Of a stretch of DNA of 64,000 nucleotides, positions 44,301 through 59,300 are shown piece by piece; position 1 is the first letter of the stretch, and each line of letters opens with the position of its first letter. The position numbers and the translations under genes were made by a program. The stretch lies in NCBI GenBank assembly GCA_003508835.1, contig PUFA01000081.1, positions 2,728,001 through 2,792,000 on the forward strand, in the 5' to 3' direction. Origin of the DNA: Eonycteris spelaea. Taxonomy: Eukaryota; Chordata; Mammalia; Chiroptera; Pteropodidae. The notes beneath the pieces were generated by a model, which ran no database searches, was not told where the DNA came from, and saw only the letters and a list, made by a program, of their open reading frames with translations.

Positions 44301-47300
44301 TTGTCAACGTGAATGGATAAACAAATTGTGGTATATCAGTACAATGAAATACATGTCAGCATCAAAAAGGAATGATCTACTGATACATAGAACAATGTGG
44401 TTGAAGATGCCGAGCAAAAGAATCCAGATTAAAAATACATACTGTATTATTATATTTATGTGACATTTTAGAAACAGGAAGTCTAATGAGGGAAAACAGA
44501 TTAGTGAGTGCCTTGGAGTAGTAGGGGACCAACCACAAAGGGACATGAGAACTATTTGGGTGATGGAAATTACTGTATCTTGATTGTAGTGAGGGTTACA
44601 TCAGTGTACATGTTTCTCAAAACTCAGTGAACTATATGTTTAATATGGGTGCCTTTTTGGTATGTAAATTATACTTCAAAGCTGATTTAAAAGAGAAAGG
44701 GAAACAAAAAACCTTGAAATGATCAAGCTGCTCTACAAACTTAACCTCTCACACAAACTTCAGTGCTCATTAAAGGAAGACAATAAAATTTAAATACTTA
44801 ACAATATAGCAATCATAATGTATATCCTCTAATAATAAAAAATTATTAGACGTGTGAAGAAGCAAGATATTGTGATCTATAATCAGGAGAAAAGTCAGTC
44901 AATATAAGTAGACTGAGAAATTGCAGAGATGATAGAATCACCAGAAAAGAACTTTAGAACAGTTATGATAAGTATGGTGAAGGTTTTAAAGAAAAACAAG
45001 CATAATGAGGCACACAATAGAAGATATAAAGGTGAACCAAATGGAATTTCTTTAACCGTAAATACAATTTCTGAAAAATTCAGTGGGTGGACTTAACAGA
45101 AATAAATCTCTGTAGAAGCATAGATTAGCAAGCTTGAAAATATAACAGGAGCCTTACAAATTGAAGCCCAGAGAGGACAGAAAATTAAAACGGAGCCTCA
45201 GTGACCCATGAGAAAATATCAAGGTCCAATGTGTAATTGAATTTCTAGAAGAGGCTGGAGAAAAAATGGCAGAAAAAATACTTGAGACTAATGGCTGAAC
45301 ATGTCCTAAAGTTGATGAAAACTAGAAACAGAGATTCAAGAAGCTTAATAAACCTCAAGCAGGATAAACACAAATAAAATCGTACTAAGCTACATCATAA
45401 TCAAATTGCTGGAAAACGATAATAAAAAAATATGAAAACCATGAGGAAAAAGACATATATAGGGAAATAAACGTAAGAACTAATATAGACTTTCATCAGA
45501 TCAAGCCAGAAGACATTGGAACATCTTTAAAGTACCAAAAGTAAAAACCTATCAAGGATATATCCAGTGAGAAATATCTTTCATAAATGAAGGCAGAGAA
45601 AAAAATGGATAAAGGCACTTTGATACTTCCTTACCCAAAGCAAGTGGCTTCAGTCCTTATATACTGCCATACCAACTAAGCTTCTGGGTCCTTTTTACAA
45701 GTTTTGTCATCTTTACTTGTCAAGAGTATGTCTGATGGTAGTAAATTATGTAAGTTGGGGAGAAATTGAATTGCTTTCCCAACTTTAAAAATTACTGCCA
45801 CTACACTAACAAAAGCAGTATAGCAGTGTGGCTTTGGGCTCCTGGAGATGATGCTGGGATATCCTGTGATTCCAGTGCCTTCTCTTTATTGTGAGCTCCT
45901 CCACCCTCCCCTGTTCTGGTGAGGCATGCTGTAAGTGCCAGGCTATAGGCCCCTCTTTATACCCCATTGTGCCATCATTTGGGTCTGTGCTGCCCTTGTC
46001 AGTAGAATTCATTGCATTGATAGGATGCCCTTTGCTTGGGTGAGTGAGAAACTGAATTTAGCTTAAAATGCGTTTTTGGTTGTTGCAGTAGAATCAGGGA
46101 AGGGAAGTTCCTGTAGGGATGGACAGATGCACAGGTGACTGCTTCTGGTGCTTTTTGCTCTTTTTTCCTGGCTTGGAGAGCTGTTAATCAACTAGATTGG
46201 CAGAGAGCGTGAGAGTGTCAGCTAAGATTGAATTAATTTGAAAGTAAAGCCACAGCTTCAAGTTCCCCTTGAAAGGTTCATCCATTCCAAGTTCAGTAAA
46301 AATTTCCTGAGAACTTAGGATGGCAGATATGGCAGCCAGCCTCTATGATGGTCCCTAGCGATCCCCACTCCTGATGTTTATTCCCTTGTGTAGTCCGCTG
46401 TCATGGCGGAGCAGGGCTAATCTATGTGATCTGTAGAAAGTGGCAGAAGTAATGGTATGTCACTTCTGAGATTAAGTTATTAAAGACTGCAACTTTTGCC
46501 TCAAGTGTGCTTCATGTTCGCTCTCTCCTGGATCACTTGCCTGGGGAAAGCCAGGTACCATGTCTTGAGGACACTCAGGGAGTCCTGTGGAGAGACTCAC
46601 GTGGTGAGGAGCTGAGGACGTGTGTGAGCCTACTCAGAGTGGATCCCTCAGCCCCAGTCAAGGCCTCAGGTGGTTTGTAATTTGCAGTTTTACAAGAGCA
46701 TGAGCCACAACCACTCAGCTAAACTGATAATAAATGTGTATTGTTTAAAGCCATTAAATTGTGGGCTTATGCATTACACAGTGGTACATAGGTAATATAG
46801 CAAAGATGAGTATAGGAAAAGTTAGGAGACTTTGTCCCAATTCTCTGAGAGTCTGTAGTCAATTTAGGAAGACAGATTACTTGAACCAATAACTAACAAT
46901 TCCAGGCTTGTATGCTTAGTGGTCACAGAAGGTCGGTTCAGGTATACCTACATACTGGGTAGACGAGTGAGTACTTATTGATTGGATATCATCTTGGTGA
47001 GTAGGGCTGTCAGAATCCCAGAGTGGGTTGTAGCATCACTATTCCTCTTGAACTCTCAGAGGTGGTGATAACAGGCTCAGAGACACCAGCAAACATCTCA
47101 TCCAGGATAACAGTCAGCTGCTGCTTCAGTCTTAAGGGCTTCAGGCAGTTTGTCAGATTCCTATATTTGCCTTGCCCTTGGTAAGCCAACCTGGCTGCTC
47201 ACTGCTTGTATTTTAACTGGTAGGAAATCAGAGTTTCTACAGTTTATGTTGGATTATTGAACAAGGTACCTTTCAGACTAATTTGCTTTATAGAGACTTT

Positions 47301-50300
47301 GAATTAAGTGTGGGAGTCAAACAGGGGCTAATAATCGAAATGGAGTCTGCCCATTCTGTGCACAGTGCCTTTTTACACATTCTCAGACTTCTCAATACCT
47401 TTTTTGTAAAAAGGCAGTTAATGGATCTTCTTTTCCCCACTCTTTCAAAGATTCCAGCAGGCCAAAGAGCTCATATCTCAATGCTAAGTGAGAGGAAGTG
47501 CTAAAGTTCTAGCTTGTGTACAGTATAGAGCGTTCTTATATAGTCTTTGTATAAAGTCTTTGTTCACTGCCCTGAGCACTGGGTATGTTTCTCCCCAGCC
47601 ACCTGCCATTCCTTTGACCCTAGAATGTACTTAGGTTTAATCACTACTCTCTTATTCTCATATCAGATTGTTTGATCATTTCTTGACAGAGTGCTTTAAC
47701 TCTGCCTTCTTTGGGTTCTGTACTTTCCCACCCACATCAGTGCTGCTGCCCCTGGCTCCTTTTGCATAGCATCAGTTATGGTAAGATGCTTAGAGCTAAG
47801 TCTCCTGCAGATAGCTTGATGGACAAGCAAGCCCAGAGGAAGCATGCTCCCTGCACTATCGCCAGGTCAGAGAATCTAAGGACAGGTGAGCTGGCTCTAC
47901 CTGGGCCCTGTGCCTCCTTTCTTCCCAAGGTCTTGTGAATTGTCTGGTCTTATTAGGAGCTGGCATAACCAGGCCCATCTCAAATGAGAAATAGCAGAGC
48001 CAGGGCATGCTGATTCTCTGGGGTTGCTTTATGTTCATTCTAGACTTTAGGAATGCTGGAACCAAGCAGGACAGAGTTAGGAGACAATCCCAAACATAAT
48101 CTAGCAAGCCCTTCTCCCGAACCCACGACGCTCAGGCACTTCCCTCACTACCTGTCGCTGTGGTTCGTAGCCCTCGGGAAAGAGGTGGAGGCAGACCTCC
48201 CTTTCCACTTGCTCTTCAACCAAGCTGTCTGCCTAGCCTTTGTCCCTGAGGCCACTCACGCTGCATTTTGTGTAATAGGATAAGGAATGCAGAAAAATTT
48301 GATTGATAGTACTTCTCATGACCACCGTGCACATGATTGTCCTTTTTCCAGTGTTGTCATAGCAGGAAAATTGGAGGGATCCCAGCAGATAGAAGAGCAA
48401 AGTAGGCACTGGGAGTTCCGGAATCGTAATTTGACTCAGACCACTTTTCTAGGACAGCCCGGTAACCCGAGCCCTAAGCGTCATCATTTATTTTTACAGT
48501 GTCTCTCTTCTGTATTGGCGTTCACAGTTCTCATTTATCACCAATCCTTGTCACCTAGCCCCCCTGTTGTTTCTAAGTGAAGAAGTTATAAAACATTTAA
48601 GACCATGCCTCTAGCATCTCAGCCTAGTGAAGTTAGCACTTGGAGTCCTTTCTTTTCAAACACTACAAGTTGTGTAACCAAGCAGAATCTGAGAAGAGAA
48701 GCCACAGAGTTCACTTCCTCAGTCCCAAATCCTGAGAATTAGCTAGCAGAGAAGCCTTAACTTTATAGTAGTAACCCGACCCCAAGGAGGCTTGGGCGCT
48801 TAAGTGAAGAAATCATCAGCGCCCTCTCAGATATAATATATCTGTAGTCCTCCTTGGCTGGTAGTGGAAATCCCGTCCAGAGGTCTGATGGGTGCTTCAG
48901 GTACCCTGGGGTACCTTACCTCTTACAAAATGTAGTAATTCTTGATCACTGAAAATGCCAAATCCTAGAAAATGTAGTATTCCTACTCATGATGTTAAAT
49001 TTACGCTGGCAGCAAACTGTACCTTTTTTTCTAAACAAGAAAAGGGTTAATGGGGGTAAGAGTCAACAGTGGCCTGGATTCTGGTCCTGACTACCACTTG
49101 GCGCCTGTGGGACTTGGGCAAGTTTCTTAAGTGCAGTGAGCATCAGTTTCTTCATCTGAAAATTTGGAAGAAACTTTCCAACCTGTAGGATTGATTGAGT
49201 GGATTTGTCTTGAGTGCCGGGAGCCGTCAGTATTCCTGATGATAATAATGGCTTATCAGGCTTTCTCAGAAATCCTTCTAGGAACTCCGTTGAATAGGTC
49301 ATGCATATTGGATTTAGGTAGTAGATGAGTTGAAGCAGGTTTTGGTTGGGACCTGTACTGAATGTGAACCTGTCCTTTGCCAGTCTACCACACATGGATA
49401 CAAGCATTCACAGGGCTGCTGAATGAGATAGGTGGGTGGTCCGAGGCCAGCCACTTCACCACTGCCAGGGAATGACACTTGAATTATAGGACCTGCAGGA
49501 ATCAAGAGCAAGCAGGGTCATTTTTATGAATGAAATACAGTACATAGGGGTTTTTTTCAAAGTGAAATTCTTGGAGTTGAGTAACCCAGTTAAGTGAGTT
49601 GGCAGTTTGTGTTCAGTCCTTTGGCTTTTGTTTAACTCTTGGTGGATATATACAGCTTGATCTCCACCTTTTCCTTCCAGGTTCAAGGTGTGAAAACAAG
49701 AGCCCTCCCTATACCCATTAAATGTTCTGTCTTCTGCTGAGTTTGGGTCACCCTGAGCAGCAGAGTCTTGGGTTGCAAGTACGAAAATCCATCCTGCAAG
49801 TTGCAGCTCATCACTGCATGAGGGGGATGGTGGGTGTTGCCTCTGACCATAAAAAGCACTGGCAAGACAAGTTTTTGTGTCTGGGCTGAGGATCATCTTT
49901 TATGGTGTGGTTGGGCCAGGGTTGAAAATTTTCCCTTTGAAAATGCACACTCCTGAGACCATACCTTTTTCTGTTTAGGCCATGATATTGCAGTGAAGGT
50001 TGGTCGTTTTTTACTTTTTACAGTCAAAGGCTCTTATCCAATGCAGGATTAATTATTGCTTGGTTAATTTTTAAAAGTCAAGGAAACCAGGGAATCCTAC
50101 AAAATACAAACATATACAATACATTTTATTTTAACTATGCCTTTGAGCATCAGGTATGAGAGGAGCCCCTGGCCTGGCTGACGGAGCAATGGGACATTTT
50201 GTCCACCACAGATAGTAAATTGCACAGCAAGAATCCTAGCCCCTGGTTGATGTGGACTAAATGAGCTAAAGTGACATCTTTAGTCTGCCAGGAATCTTTT

Positions 50301-53300
50301 ATCTTGGAAGGAAAATTTCTAAATGAGTTAGGTTGGAGGAAGGCTATTAATTACCTAATGTACAAAATTATAATTTTGTCATTTTTAAATTATTGTTTTT
50401 AGTGGCAAAAGCTTTTTTCCCAAATAATTTTTTAGACTTTTTTATTACTACAAAAGTAATACGTGCTCTTTGAAACAGCTAAAATAGAAATACATAGCAT
50501 ATAAAGTGAAAGTTCTCTATAATTTCGTTCTCTAGAGAGCTGACCATGTTTCACAGTTTATTGTGTATGGCTCCACATTTCTGTTTGTATATGTCATTTA
50601 AAAAAATAGGTTTACATGACACATTGGTGACTCGCGATTTTTCCTGTTTAACATGGGCATTTTCCCATATCAATATATAGACTTACCTTACTTTTTTAAA
50701 CAGCTTTATTGAAGTATAATATACATATCATAAAATGTGCCCATTGCAAGAATACCATCTCTACCTCACTTTTTAACAGTTGAATTCCACTGTGTGATAA
50801 CTTACATTTAATCCCTCCCCTGTTGATAGACGTGGTTTTTAAATCCTCCACGTTTACAGGCAATACTGCAATGCACTCTGTATCCTGGAGGCCTCATTTT
50901 GTCCCACCTCTAGCAGTGTCCCTGACTCCCAGAACACTCTGTTCATTGTGACCACCCCAACACAGTTCAATGACCCCTTTTACTGGGTGGCTCTGATTAC
51001 AAATCCACTTCCCCGGTTTTTTCAGGGTTGTAATAATTACTTTTCCACCAGCAGTTTAAGAGAGCCTATTTCCTAATATCCTCACCAAATGTTTTAATCT
51101 TTGCTAATCTGGGCAAGAATAATTATTAATTTGCATTTTTTAAATCGACATTATTGAGGTTGCACATCTTGTTTGTGAGCCATTTGTATTTCGTTCCATC
51201 GAACGGATCCCCATGGAACCACTTGCGTATTGACGATGCTCCCTCACCCCTGCTGAGATCATCACCATTAGCAGATGGCATCGCTGGCCTGCTCAGGAGG
51301 AAGCTGTGGTTCTAAGGAGGCTCCGTGTTTAGAGAACTAAGCATATTTATTTGCTAGACAGTTTAGCTTTTTCTCTTGGTTCTTTCTCAGCCTTTGGCAA
51401 AACCTTCACGTAGGAGGATTAAAGCTGGCTAACTTAGAACGTCGACTTCATCTGGTGCAAAAATAGCCAAGTCTTTGCCAAAAAATATTGAGCACTAAAA
51501 CCCAGATTAGACTTTCTGGCTCTTGTGTCTAAGGCTGGATGTGGTGAGGGAGAGCGTTCACCCTGCCTTGTGGTCAGTTAAGAGAGAGAAAGGTTTTAGT
51601 TAGCTGCCCTCTTGCAGTCTTGCTGGCAGATAACTTTGTCCAAAACCAGAGAGAACTAAGCAATTTTAGTCCAGTTGCAGTAATAATGGCTGCAAACTAA
51701 GCTTCTGGGAGGACTCATCATGCAAATTCATGAAACTTACTGAATTAAAAATAAATACCTGGGCAGTACTCAGTAGATATGTTTTAAGTGACAGACTGAA
51801 TGACTTCCTTTGTTCAGCAAATATTGCTTAGGTGCCTGTCAAGAGCTAGGTTCTCTCTGGACACTAGGAATACAGGAGGAAACAGAACTAAAGTTCTTAG
51901 ATTTGTAGAGCTTACTTTAGAGTGTGGAGAAAAACAGTAGTCAAGAAAACACTTAAGAATTTCTGAGATGAACGGGGTTAGAGTTGTGAAGAAAAGAAAA
52001 TAGGGAAATGAGACTGAAGGATGAGGCAAGGCAGGACGCGCACACCTGTAGGGGAGGTAGTCTGGAGAGGCTTTTGAGGAGGTGACCTTGGAGCTGAGAC
52101 AAGAATGAAAAGGAGGAGCTGCCACCAGGTGAGCTGAGAGGAGAGTGTCCCAGACAGAAAGTGCAGCATGAGCCAGAGGGGACGAGGTCAGAGAAGTAGG
52201 CACAGACCTAAGTCATGTGGTACCTTGGCCATGAGAAGGAGCCTGCATTTTATACGACTGCTGTGGAAAGGCATGGGAACGTTATGTGTTTGTTTTGTTT
52301 TTAAACTTTTTTTTTTTTGGAGGTGTCATTTACACAAAGTAAAATCCATAGATCTTAAGCGTAAAGTTTGACTTATGACAAGTTTATGTGTCATGGGAAT
52401 TTTAAGTGGAGTGAAGGGTGACAGTTTTATATTTTGGGATCTCCACCAACTGTGTGGGACAGATGGATGAACAGCTGGACAAACAAATGAACAATAGTCT
52501 TATTACATAAAACATATTGTAATGCAGAGTGGGATGTTTTGTGGAAAATGGTCATCAAGCAGGTGGCCTTTGAAACTGTTCCTCTGCCTTTCCTGCCCCA
52601 GGTATAGACTAAGGTGAGACAGGGGTGAAATTCACAGTCCTGTGCAGCTTTACTTTGGCTCAAGCCTGCAGGTTCTACACTTCCCTGGTCACATTGCAAT
52701 TGTTTCTGCTCAGACAAAGTGCTCGTTGATTGTAGGGAGCAAATCCAGCCTGGGTTCTGCTCTCTGACTGGACCTAGTTGACTCAGCCTAAGATAAATGT
52801 GAGTCATGGTCAAAAAGGCGATGGTGTTCACCCACTGGGTGTGATTCTAAGGGTTGTTAAAAAGGTCTTTCTTCAAAGATAGTTTTTCTATCAACCTTTT
52901 TTGGTACCAAAATCCCACCACTAAAATGTCTTGATTTTGAATGTGTGAAGCTACCATGAATCATCATGCTTAGGAGGCAGCAGTAGTTGGTTGAATTGCA
53001 TCCAGTGTAACAGTGGAAGTAGCAGGATTCAGGGCAGGCAGGTTTGGAAGGTTGCTTGGGGACTGAGAGAGATCCAGGCCTGAGGCACTCTGTCCTGAGT
53101 GGAAAGGTCCAAAGGAGGGGCTAGCGCCAAGGCCTGAGAAGCTTGCAGTGGGAAGGAGCAGCAGCACCAGGGAAGCGCTGCAAAGCCACTGAAGTCTCCT
53201 TAAGCATCTCCCAGTCTTCCATCAGTTGTTACTGTTCATCAGAGCTCGTAGTGCCCTGTGGAGGAGGCATCCGTAGCCGCATTCTGACCGTAGCCCTTGC

Positions 53301-56300
53301 TGTAGGCTTGCTGTCAGCCAGCTTGGTCAGCCAGCTTGTGTGGGCAGCAGCACTCACTTTTCCTGCTGGATTGGAGTGTGATGACAGGTTTCTCATTTCA
53401 TGGTGTTTCTCGAAGCAATGACATGTCATATCCTTTTTTTCTCACTCTGATTATAGAAAAAATTCTGCAGCATACCCAACTTGATTTCATGGTGTGTCTC
53501 TTAGCATCAGCAAAAAGCAGCATGAGATACCTTGACAAGAACCAGCCCTTTCCCTTGGGAATCTTCTGAGTCTTTGGCGTTGATCTTGAGCCTTCTTTCC
53601 TGTCACTTCTTCCTGAGCACATCCATGCATCCTACCCTGATGGTGGTGAGACAGGAGGATGAGACCTGCCTGCCGTGGGCTGCTCGTGGGCTGCGCATGG
53701 GCTGTGCCAGCCCATGGAGTGCGAGCCGCTCTGCCCGGGTTGTTCCAGTCACTGCCCTCATGTGCTCACCTTTCAGCGCATCAGCATTTGGAGAGTTCCT
53801 CCCAGGCCAACCTCCGGGGCTAATGGAGACTGACAGGGAACAGAGAGCTCAGCTGAGTGAAGCTTTGTTCTGGACCCACATGGGAAGTGCAGGCCAGAAG
53901 GAGATTTGGAACCAGAACTACAGTGAGAGAAAAACCAATGGATATAATCAGATGATGACATTTTAAGTAACTTTCCTCTTTCTGTAGTTTCCAAACTTAT
54001 GATGATTTATAATTAAAAATGTTAAAGACTTTAAGGAGGTCCTGGAACCACAAGTGATATAATCAGTTGAGCGCTTTCTGGCTGCCTACAGCTGGGCTTT
54101 ACTCTTCCTCTAGCAATAATACCACTGCTACTTCTTACTACAGTATGTATAGTCCTGGGTGAAGTACAAAGCACAGTTTTAAGTACTCTATATTGTTTTG
54201 TTAATGCTTCTTTGAGGTGTGTGCTATAATTTCTTCCACTTTAAAGAGGGACAGGTCCCAGCCCAGAGAGGTTTAAGCAACTTTCCTGGACCCCACAGTC
54301 AGTGCTAAAATAGGTTTTGAACCAAAAGCTCACACTGTAAGCACCAAGCTGTCGCCTCCTTTGATTCATGTGTTCTTCCAGTGTGTTCTGATCCATTTAT
54401 TCAGGTTAGTAGGTAGTTTCTGCTTTGTTCCAGGTATTGGGCTGGGTGCTGAAATGTGAATAAGACAAGGTCCCTGTCTGCCTCAGTAACTAACTGTCTG
54501 GTGGGAGAAACAGACAAATCCTTAGTATTGTATTTGAAGTATTAATCCCAGCATAGCATAGGAAACTTTGGGGAGCCCAGGGAGGGTGGAATGCTTTGCT
54601 CAATTGCAAAAGAGGCAAGTCTTAGAACTGTCTGAACTAAATCTGGAAGGATGCTTTAGAGTTATCCAAGAGAAAAAAATGTGGAGGCCTTCCCAAATCA
54701 AAGGGACAATGTGAGTGACAGCATTGGATGGGAGGTGCCAGGCCAGGGGACCTTGTTTGCCAACTTACAAAGTATGAATTGTGTTCCCTGAGGAAGGAGA
54801 GGTGGGGCAGGCACTGAAAGTTTTTAAGCGAGACATGCTATACTCACTTCACTCCAGCTCCAGTGTTGGGGGGCAAGGGTTATGGGAAGAAGAATGGAGT
54901 TGGGGGAACCCGTTGTGGAGAGAAAGATTGTTATATTAGATCTAGGTTGTACCATTTTTGCCTTAGGCAGATCCTTCGAACTTATCTATAAAATGAGAAT
55001 GATACCTTTCAGGGTTGTCATAAAGATTGGCCATAATGATGTAAAGTTGGTTGCTGCTTTTCTCTCCACATTGACCCTATTAAGTTGACAGCTGAGGAAA
55101 CTTAGACCCAAAGAGTTAAGTGACTTGCTTAAAATAAAATTGTTGGTAAAGCGGGGACTAGATTTCAGACCACCCCCAACTTGGCTGCCTTTAGTTCCTT
55201 GCCATAAGAATCACCTGGCTCTTCATTTCTCCTTGAACAATAGCCAAACTTGGGTTTAAAACTTGTAGACCAGAATTTAGTCATATGGCTACACCCAGCT
55301 GCAAGGGAGGCTGGAAACGCATTCTGCAAGTTACTTAAGAGAATTCCCTTAGGAAGAGAGGGGAGGGTGGGTTTGCAGGAGGCAACCAACAGTCTATCTC
55401 ACAGTCTCCTGGGACTTTTTCCCTACCTGAAAGAAACTGAGTACCTCTGGGGCTTTCGCACCACGGGGGGTACTAAGGAGTTTGGGATGGGGCTTAGTTG
55501 TGGGGATGATCATTTATACTTTAGGGAATGTGCAGAACCACTTCTGGTTTTTTTCTCGATTGCTGGTTTCATTATTCGAGGAGAGTTTACTCATCCCCCT
55601 GTACCGTTTCTGGCCTTTGGGATTGGGAATCCTGGGCTCATAGAACCAGCAAGGCATGGCTTGAGGTCCCTTGTCCAACCAGTGCCAGTTGAAAGAGGCC
55701 TGTCCCAGGTGACTCAGAGTTGTCCAAGGTCCACTGATAACTACCTGGTGATCCTGGACAAATCACCCCTCCCCCCACTGTTTTCCCCACCTTTTACCCT
55801 GAGAGCGTTGGATCCTCAAGGACCCTTCTGGCTCTGAGTCAGAGTGCAAGCTGCTGCGTTTATGAGCTGATCTGACAGCAGCTGCTTTGCCACTGGGCTT
55901 GCTGTTGAGCTGGGGAAGGGGCTGCTTGCCATTGCTAGGTGAACAGTTTGTTACCTTCGACAGGAAGCCTGTGCTGCATGAGGCACTGGTCTGTGGTACA
56001 CCTTGAGAATGAGGCCATCAGGGGTATGATCCAGGTCAGCAGCATGTCACTGGGCAGAAGGCTCCAGAACTGGTATTTTTCTGGCTCCAGGTTATTGGCA
56101 GGAGAGTATTTTCTCCAGGGATGAACAATAAAGCATTTAGACTACTGGCCTTGAGCTCATGATCTTGAGCTCCCTGACAGCGGGAGGTGGGAAATCTGCT
56201 CACATCTCAAGGTCCATATTCTCACACACAGGTTAGTGGTTTTGCGGTGCCAGTGAAGAGCCCGTGACTCTGATATCCCATAGCCTGTGAGGAGGAGCCA

Positions 56301-59300
56301 TCTAAGCTGTCTTCTGTTGTGTCGTATTTTAAAATGTCAGAAGCTAAAGTGGCTACTGTTGTGATCTGTGATCACCTTCCTCCTTGAAGATTACACTTTA
56401 GATATGAGAATATATTCCATACATTTTATATTGTAATTGAATTGCCTTGGTGGATTTTCATGGCAAAGAGAAGCTCTCTACCAAGAGCCTTACTGGGTTC
56501 AGTAGCCTCTTCCAGTATATCCTGGGCAGGGAGTAATTTTCCACCCACATAGTGATAATTGGGGAAATGCCATCAGATAAGTAGGGGCGCAAGGGACTGC
56601 CACCACTGGTAACCAAGCCTGCAGGCTCCCAGTTTACCCCTTCTTTATTCAGCTGTGAAAGCCTTTCTTTTCCCCTGATAGTTAGGAGCCTCTTACCATC
56701 TCTTTCACTCCTTGTGAAACTCCGAGGTGAAACTCTGAGGACAGTGAGGCAGTGCCTGGTCCCTCCCTCTAGATGTCGACTCGGACAGGTGTGCAAAATC
56801 AAGTGACAGCGTCATGTGAGCAGTCAATGATCAGGGCACTGGTGTGAACCAGGTAGAATTGGATAATCCATAATTGCCTTTCTGTTGTGTGGCACCAACA
56901 GGAAGAGTGAGCTCTGTGCCCTGACACCCTCAAGGGAGGGCGTGAGCTGAGGTCGAGCAGGAGGAGCCGACGGTGTACACCAGAGAGGGGGGCAGGTGGA
57001 AGCCTTGCCAACCCCACCTGTGCTGGTGGGTGGTGGTGAGCCTTGCAGGTGCCTGGGAACCCAAGTGACGTAATCAGTGCATACTGCAGCCATGAGGAGG
57101 CAGCCTTTGCAATGATCAAATCGTCTCGGTGAAAGGGTTCTCTAGTTCTCTGTGCTGGCAAGGTTGTGGGGAATGGGCACTCGTGTGAGTTGCTGCAACT
57201 TCTGTGGAAAGACAGAACCCGCCGCACAGAACCTTTGATGCAGCAAGCCCACCAGCAGGATGGCCCACAGGCAGAGATGGCTCATGGCGATGACATTCAC
57301 TGCAGCGGTGCTTGTAGAGTGACTCAGAGATGGCATGGCCACGCCATGGGATACCACACAGCCTCTCATAAAAGAGGTAGAGCCACGTGTATAGTACCTT
57401 AAACTGCAGGGGGATTTTCGATGAGAGCAGCAAGGATCTGACAGTGTAAACCATGGGACCATCTGTCCTTCCCTTTAAAGAGCCGTCTGTCCATCTTTGT
57501 AGTCACCTAGCATGTGTTCGGAAGGATGCACAAGGTCAGGGTGACAGAAGTTGGCCCTAAGAATGGAAACAGGGACTGGGATTTCAAATGGAAGGGAGAC
57601 TTTTCAATGAATATGCTTTATACTCTTTGAATTTTTTTTAAGGAAAAGAGACAAATTGCCTTATTAATTTACTAGGGATGCCATAACAATCACAGCCTTC
57701 TTGACTTTACACAAGAGACACTGATTCTTTCACAGTTCTGGAAGCCTGAAGTCCAGAATCGAGGTGTTGGCCGGGCCACGCTCCTTCCAATGGCTCTAGG
57801 GACGGTCCTTTCTTGTCTGTCCACTTCAGGGATTCCCGGCTTATGGCTGCAGAAGTCCAGTCTTTGCCTCTGTCTTACAGGGCCTTTTCCTTTCCCTGTA
57901 GTCTTCTACTCTTCAGCCTCATAAGGATACTTGTAATGAGGTTTAGGGCTTACCTGGTTAATCCAGGATGATCTCTTCTCAAATCTTTAACTTAATTACA
58001 TCTGTAAACACCCTTTTTCCAAATAAGGTCACACTCACAAGTATTGCAGGTCAGGATTTGGATATATATTTTTGGGAACCACCATCCAACCCACTACAAT
58101 AATTGCCAACCAGATTTGGGGGGGCAAAACTCAACTATATGCTGCTTACAATAGAACCACCTTAAATGTAAAGTTGAAAGGAAAAAATTGAAAAAAATAT
58201 ACCATACAAACGCTAACCAAAAGAATGTACTCTGCGTTCAGAGCATGGCGCGAAGGTGGAGAGGAACAGGGTTGGGATCCTAGGACCCTCCTAGCATTCA
58301 GGAAGACCCCGGGCTGCCTGCAGGCTTAGGGGGAAGGAGGGCTGTGGAGAGTCAGGTTGTAGCTGGCGGGCCCAAGGTCACACACTTCTTGGAGACTAGG
58401 ACAGCATGTCTCAGCCCAGAACTCAGCCCAGGGAGAATGGAAGCAGAGAGGAGAGAGAAGACAGGGTCCAGGGCAGGAATGCAGAATGCTGTTTGCTTTC
58501 CTGAGCACGGGTTCTGTGCCTACCTCTTCTTGTTTTCTCTCGTTTAATTCTGATGCCAGCCAGGTAGGCCATAGCTGCACATTCTTAACCCCTCTTTTTT
58601 TACACAAAGCCACATAGCTAGATAGTAGCAGAGATAGGACTCAAAGCAATGTCTGTGTGGCTCTCGGCCACTACTAGTTTTCAAGGGTGACGGACCCCAT
58701 GCCTGCCAGGGCACTTGTGCATAAAGGCAGAGAGCCTGCTTAGGAGTCCACTCTGGCTTGGAGGCAGTGGCACACAGCATCATTAAAGGAGTAAAATGGG
58801 ACCTGTTGCTACACACTCCCTCCAATAGGCCCCCTTTTCTGTCCCTTCTCTCCCTACCCCACTGTCCTTTTCCCACTAGGGGCTATTTCAGGCACTGCTC
58901 CGTTAGCCTTGGATTCCAGCTCTGGTATCACCGTGTCAGGGACAGACCTACACTTGAGGTGTGCCTGCTGCCCCCTCCACTGGCCCTGCCACCTCAGGGA
59001 GCACATGGTATGAATGTTAGAGAAGATGGATTGCACTTTGCTTTGGCCTCTTGTTCCATCTGTGTCCTCATCCAATAGAAGCACCGAGAAAAGATCAATT
59101 GTCCCAGGGCTATGCCTGAGCCACTCTCTGTGAGCCTTTTCATTTGTGGCTTCTGAGGGAACAGCTGTCAGGCCGCCACAGAGAGTGGGACCGGGTACCT
59201 GGCTCACCATCCAAGAGGGACTCGGAGGCAGCCCCTCATTTCCTGCTTGCAGAGAAGTCTTGTGTGTCCCCACTTTACCACCGCCACCACCACCAAAACA

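Noticed and set aside
53532..53966. 144-codon plus-strand frame
   Set aside because: Starts at a non-ATG codon and resembles no protein I know; inside an intron without exon signals.
55250..55837. 195-codon plus-strand open frame
   Set aside because: The start codon is TTG, no family features are visible, and no splice or promoter context supports it. Chance frame in STIMATE intron 1.
56799..57462. Cluster of minus-strand frames of 89-142 codons
   Set aside because: Overlapping frames in a moderately GC-rich intron part. No ATG/Kozak, splice or family support.
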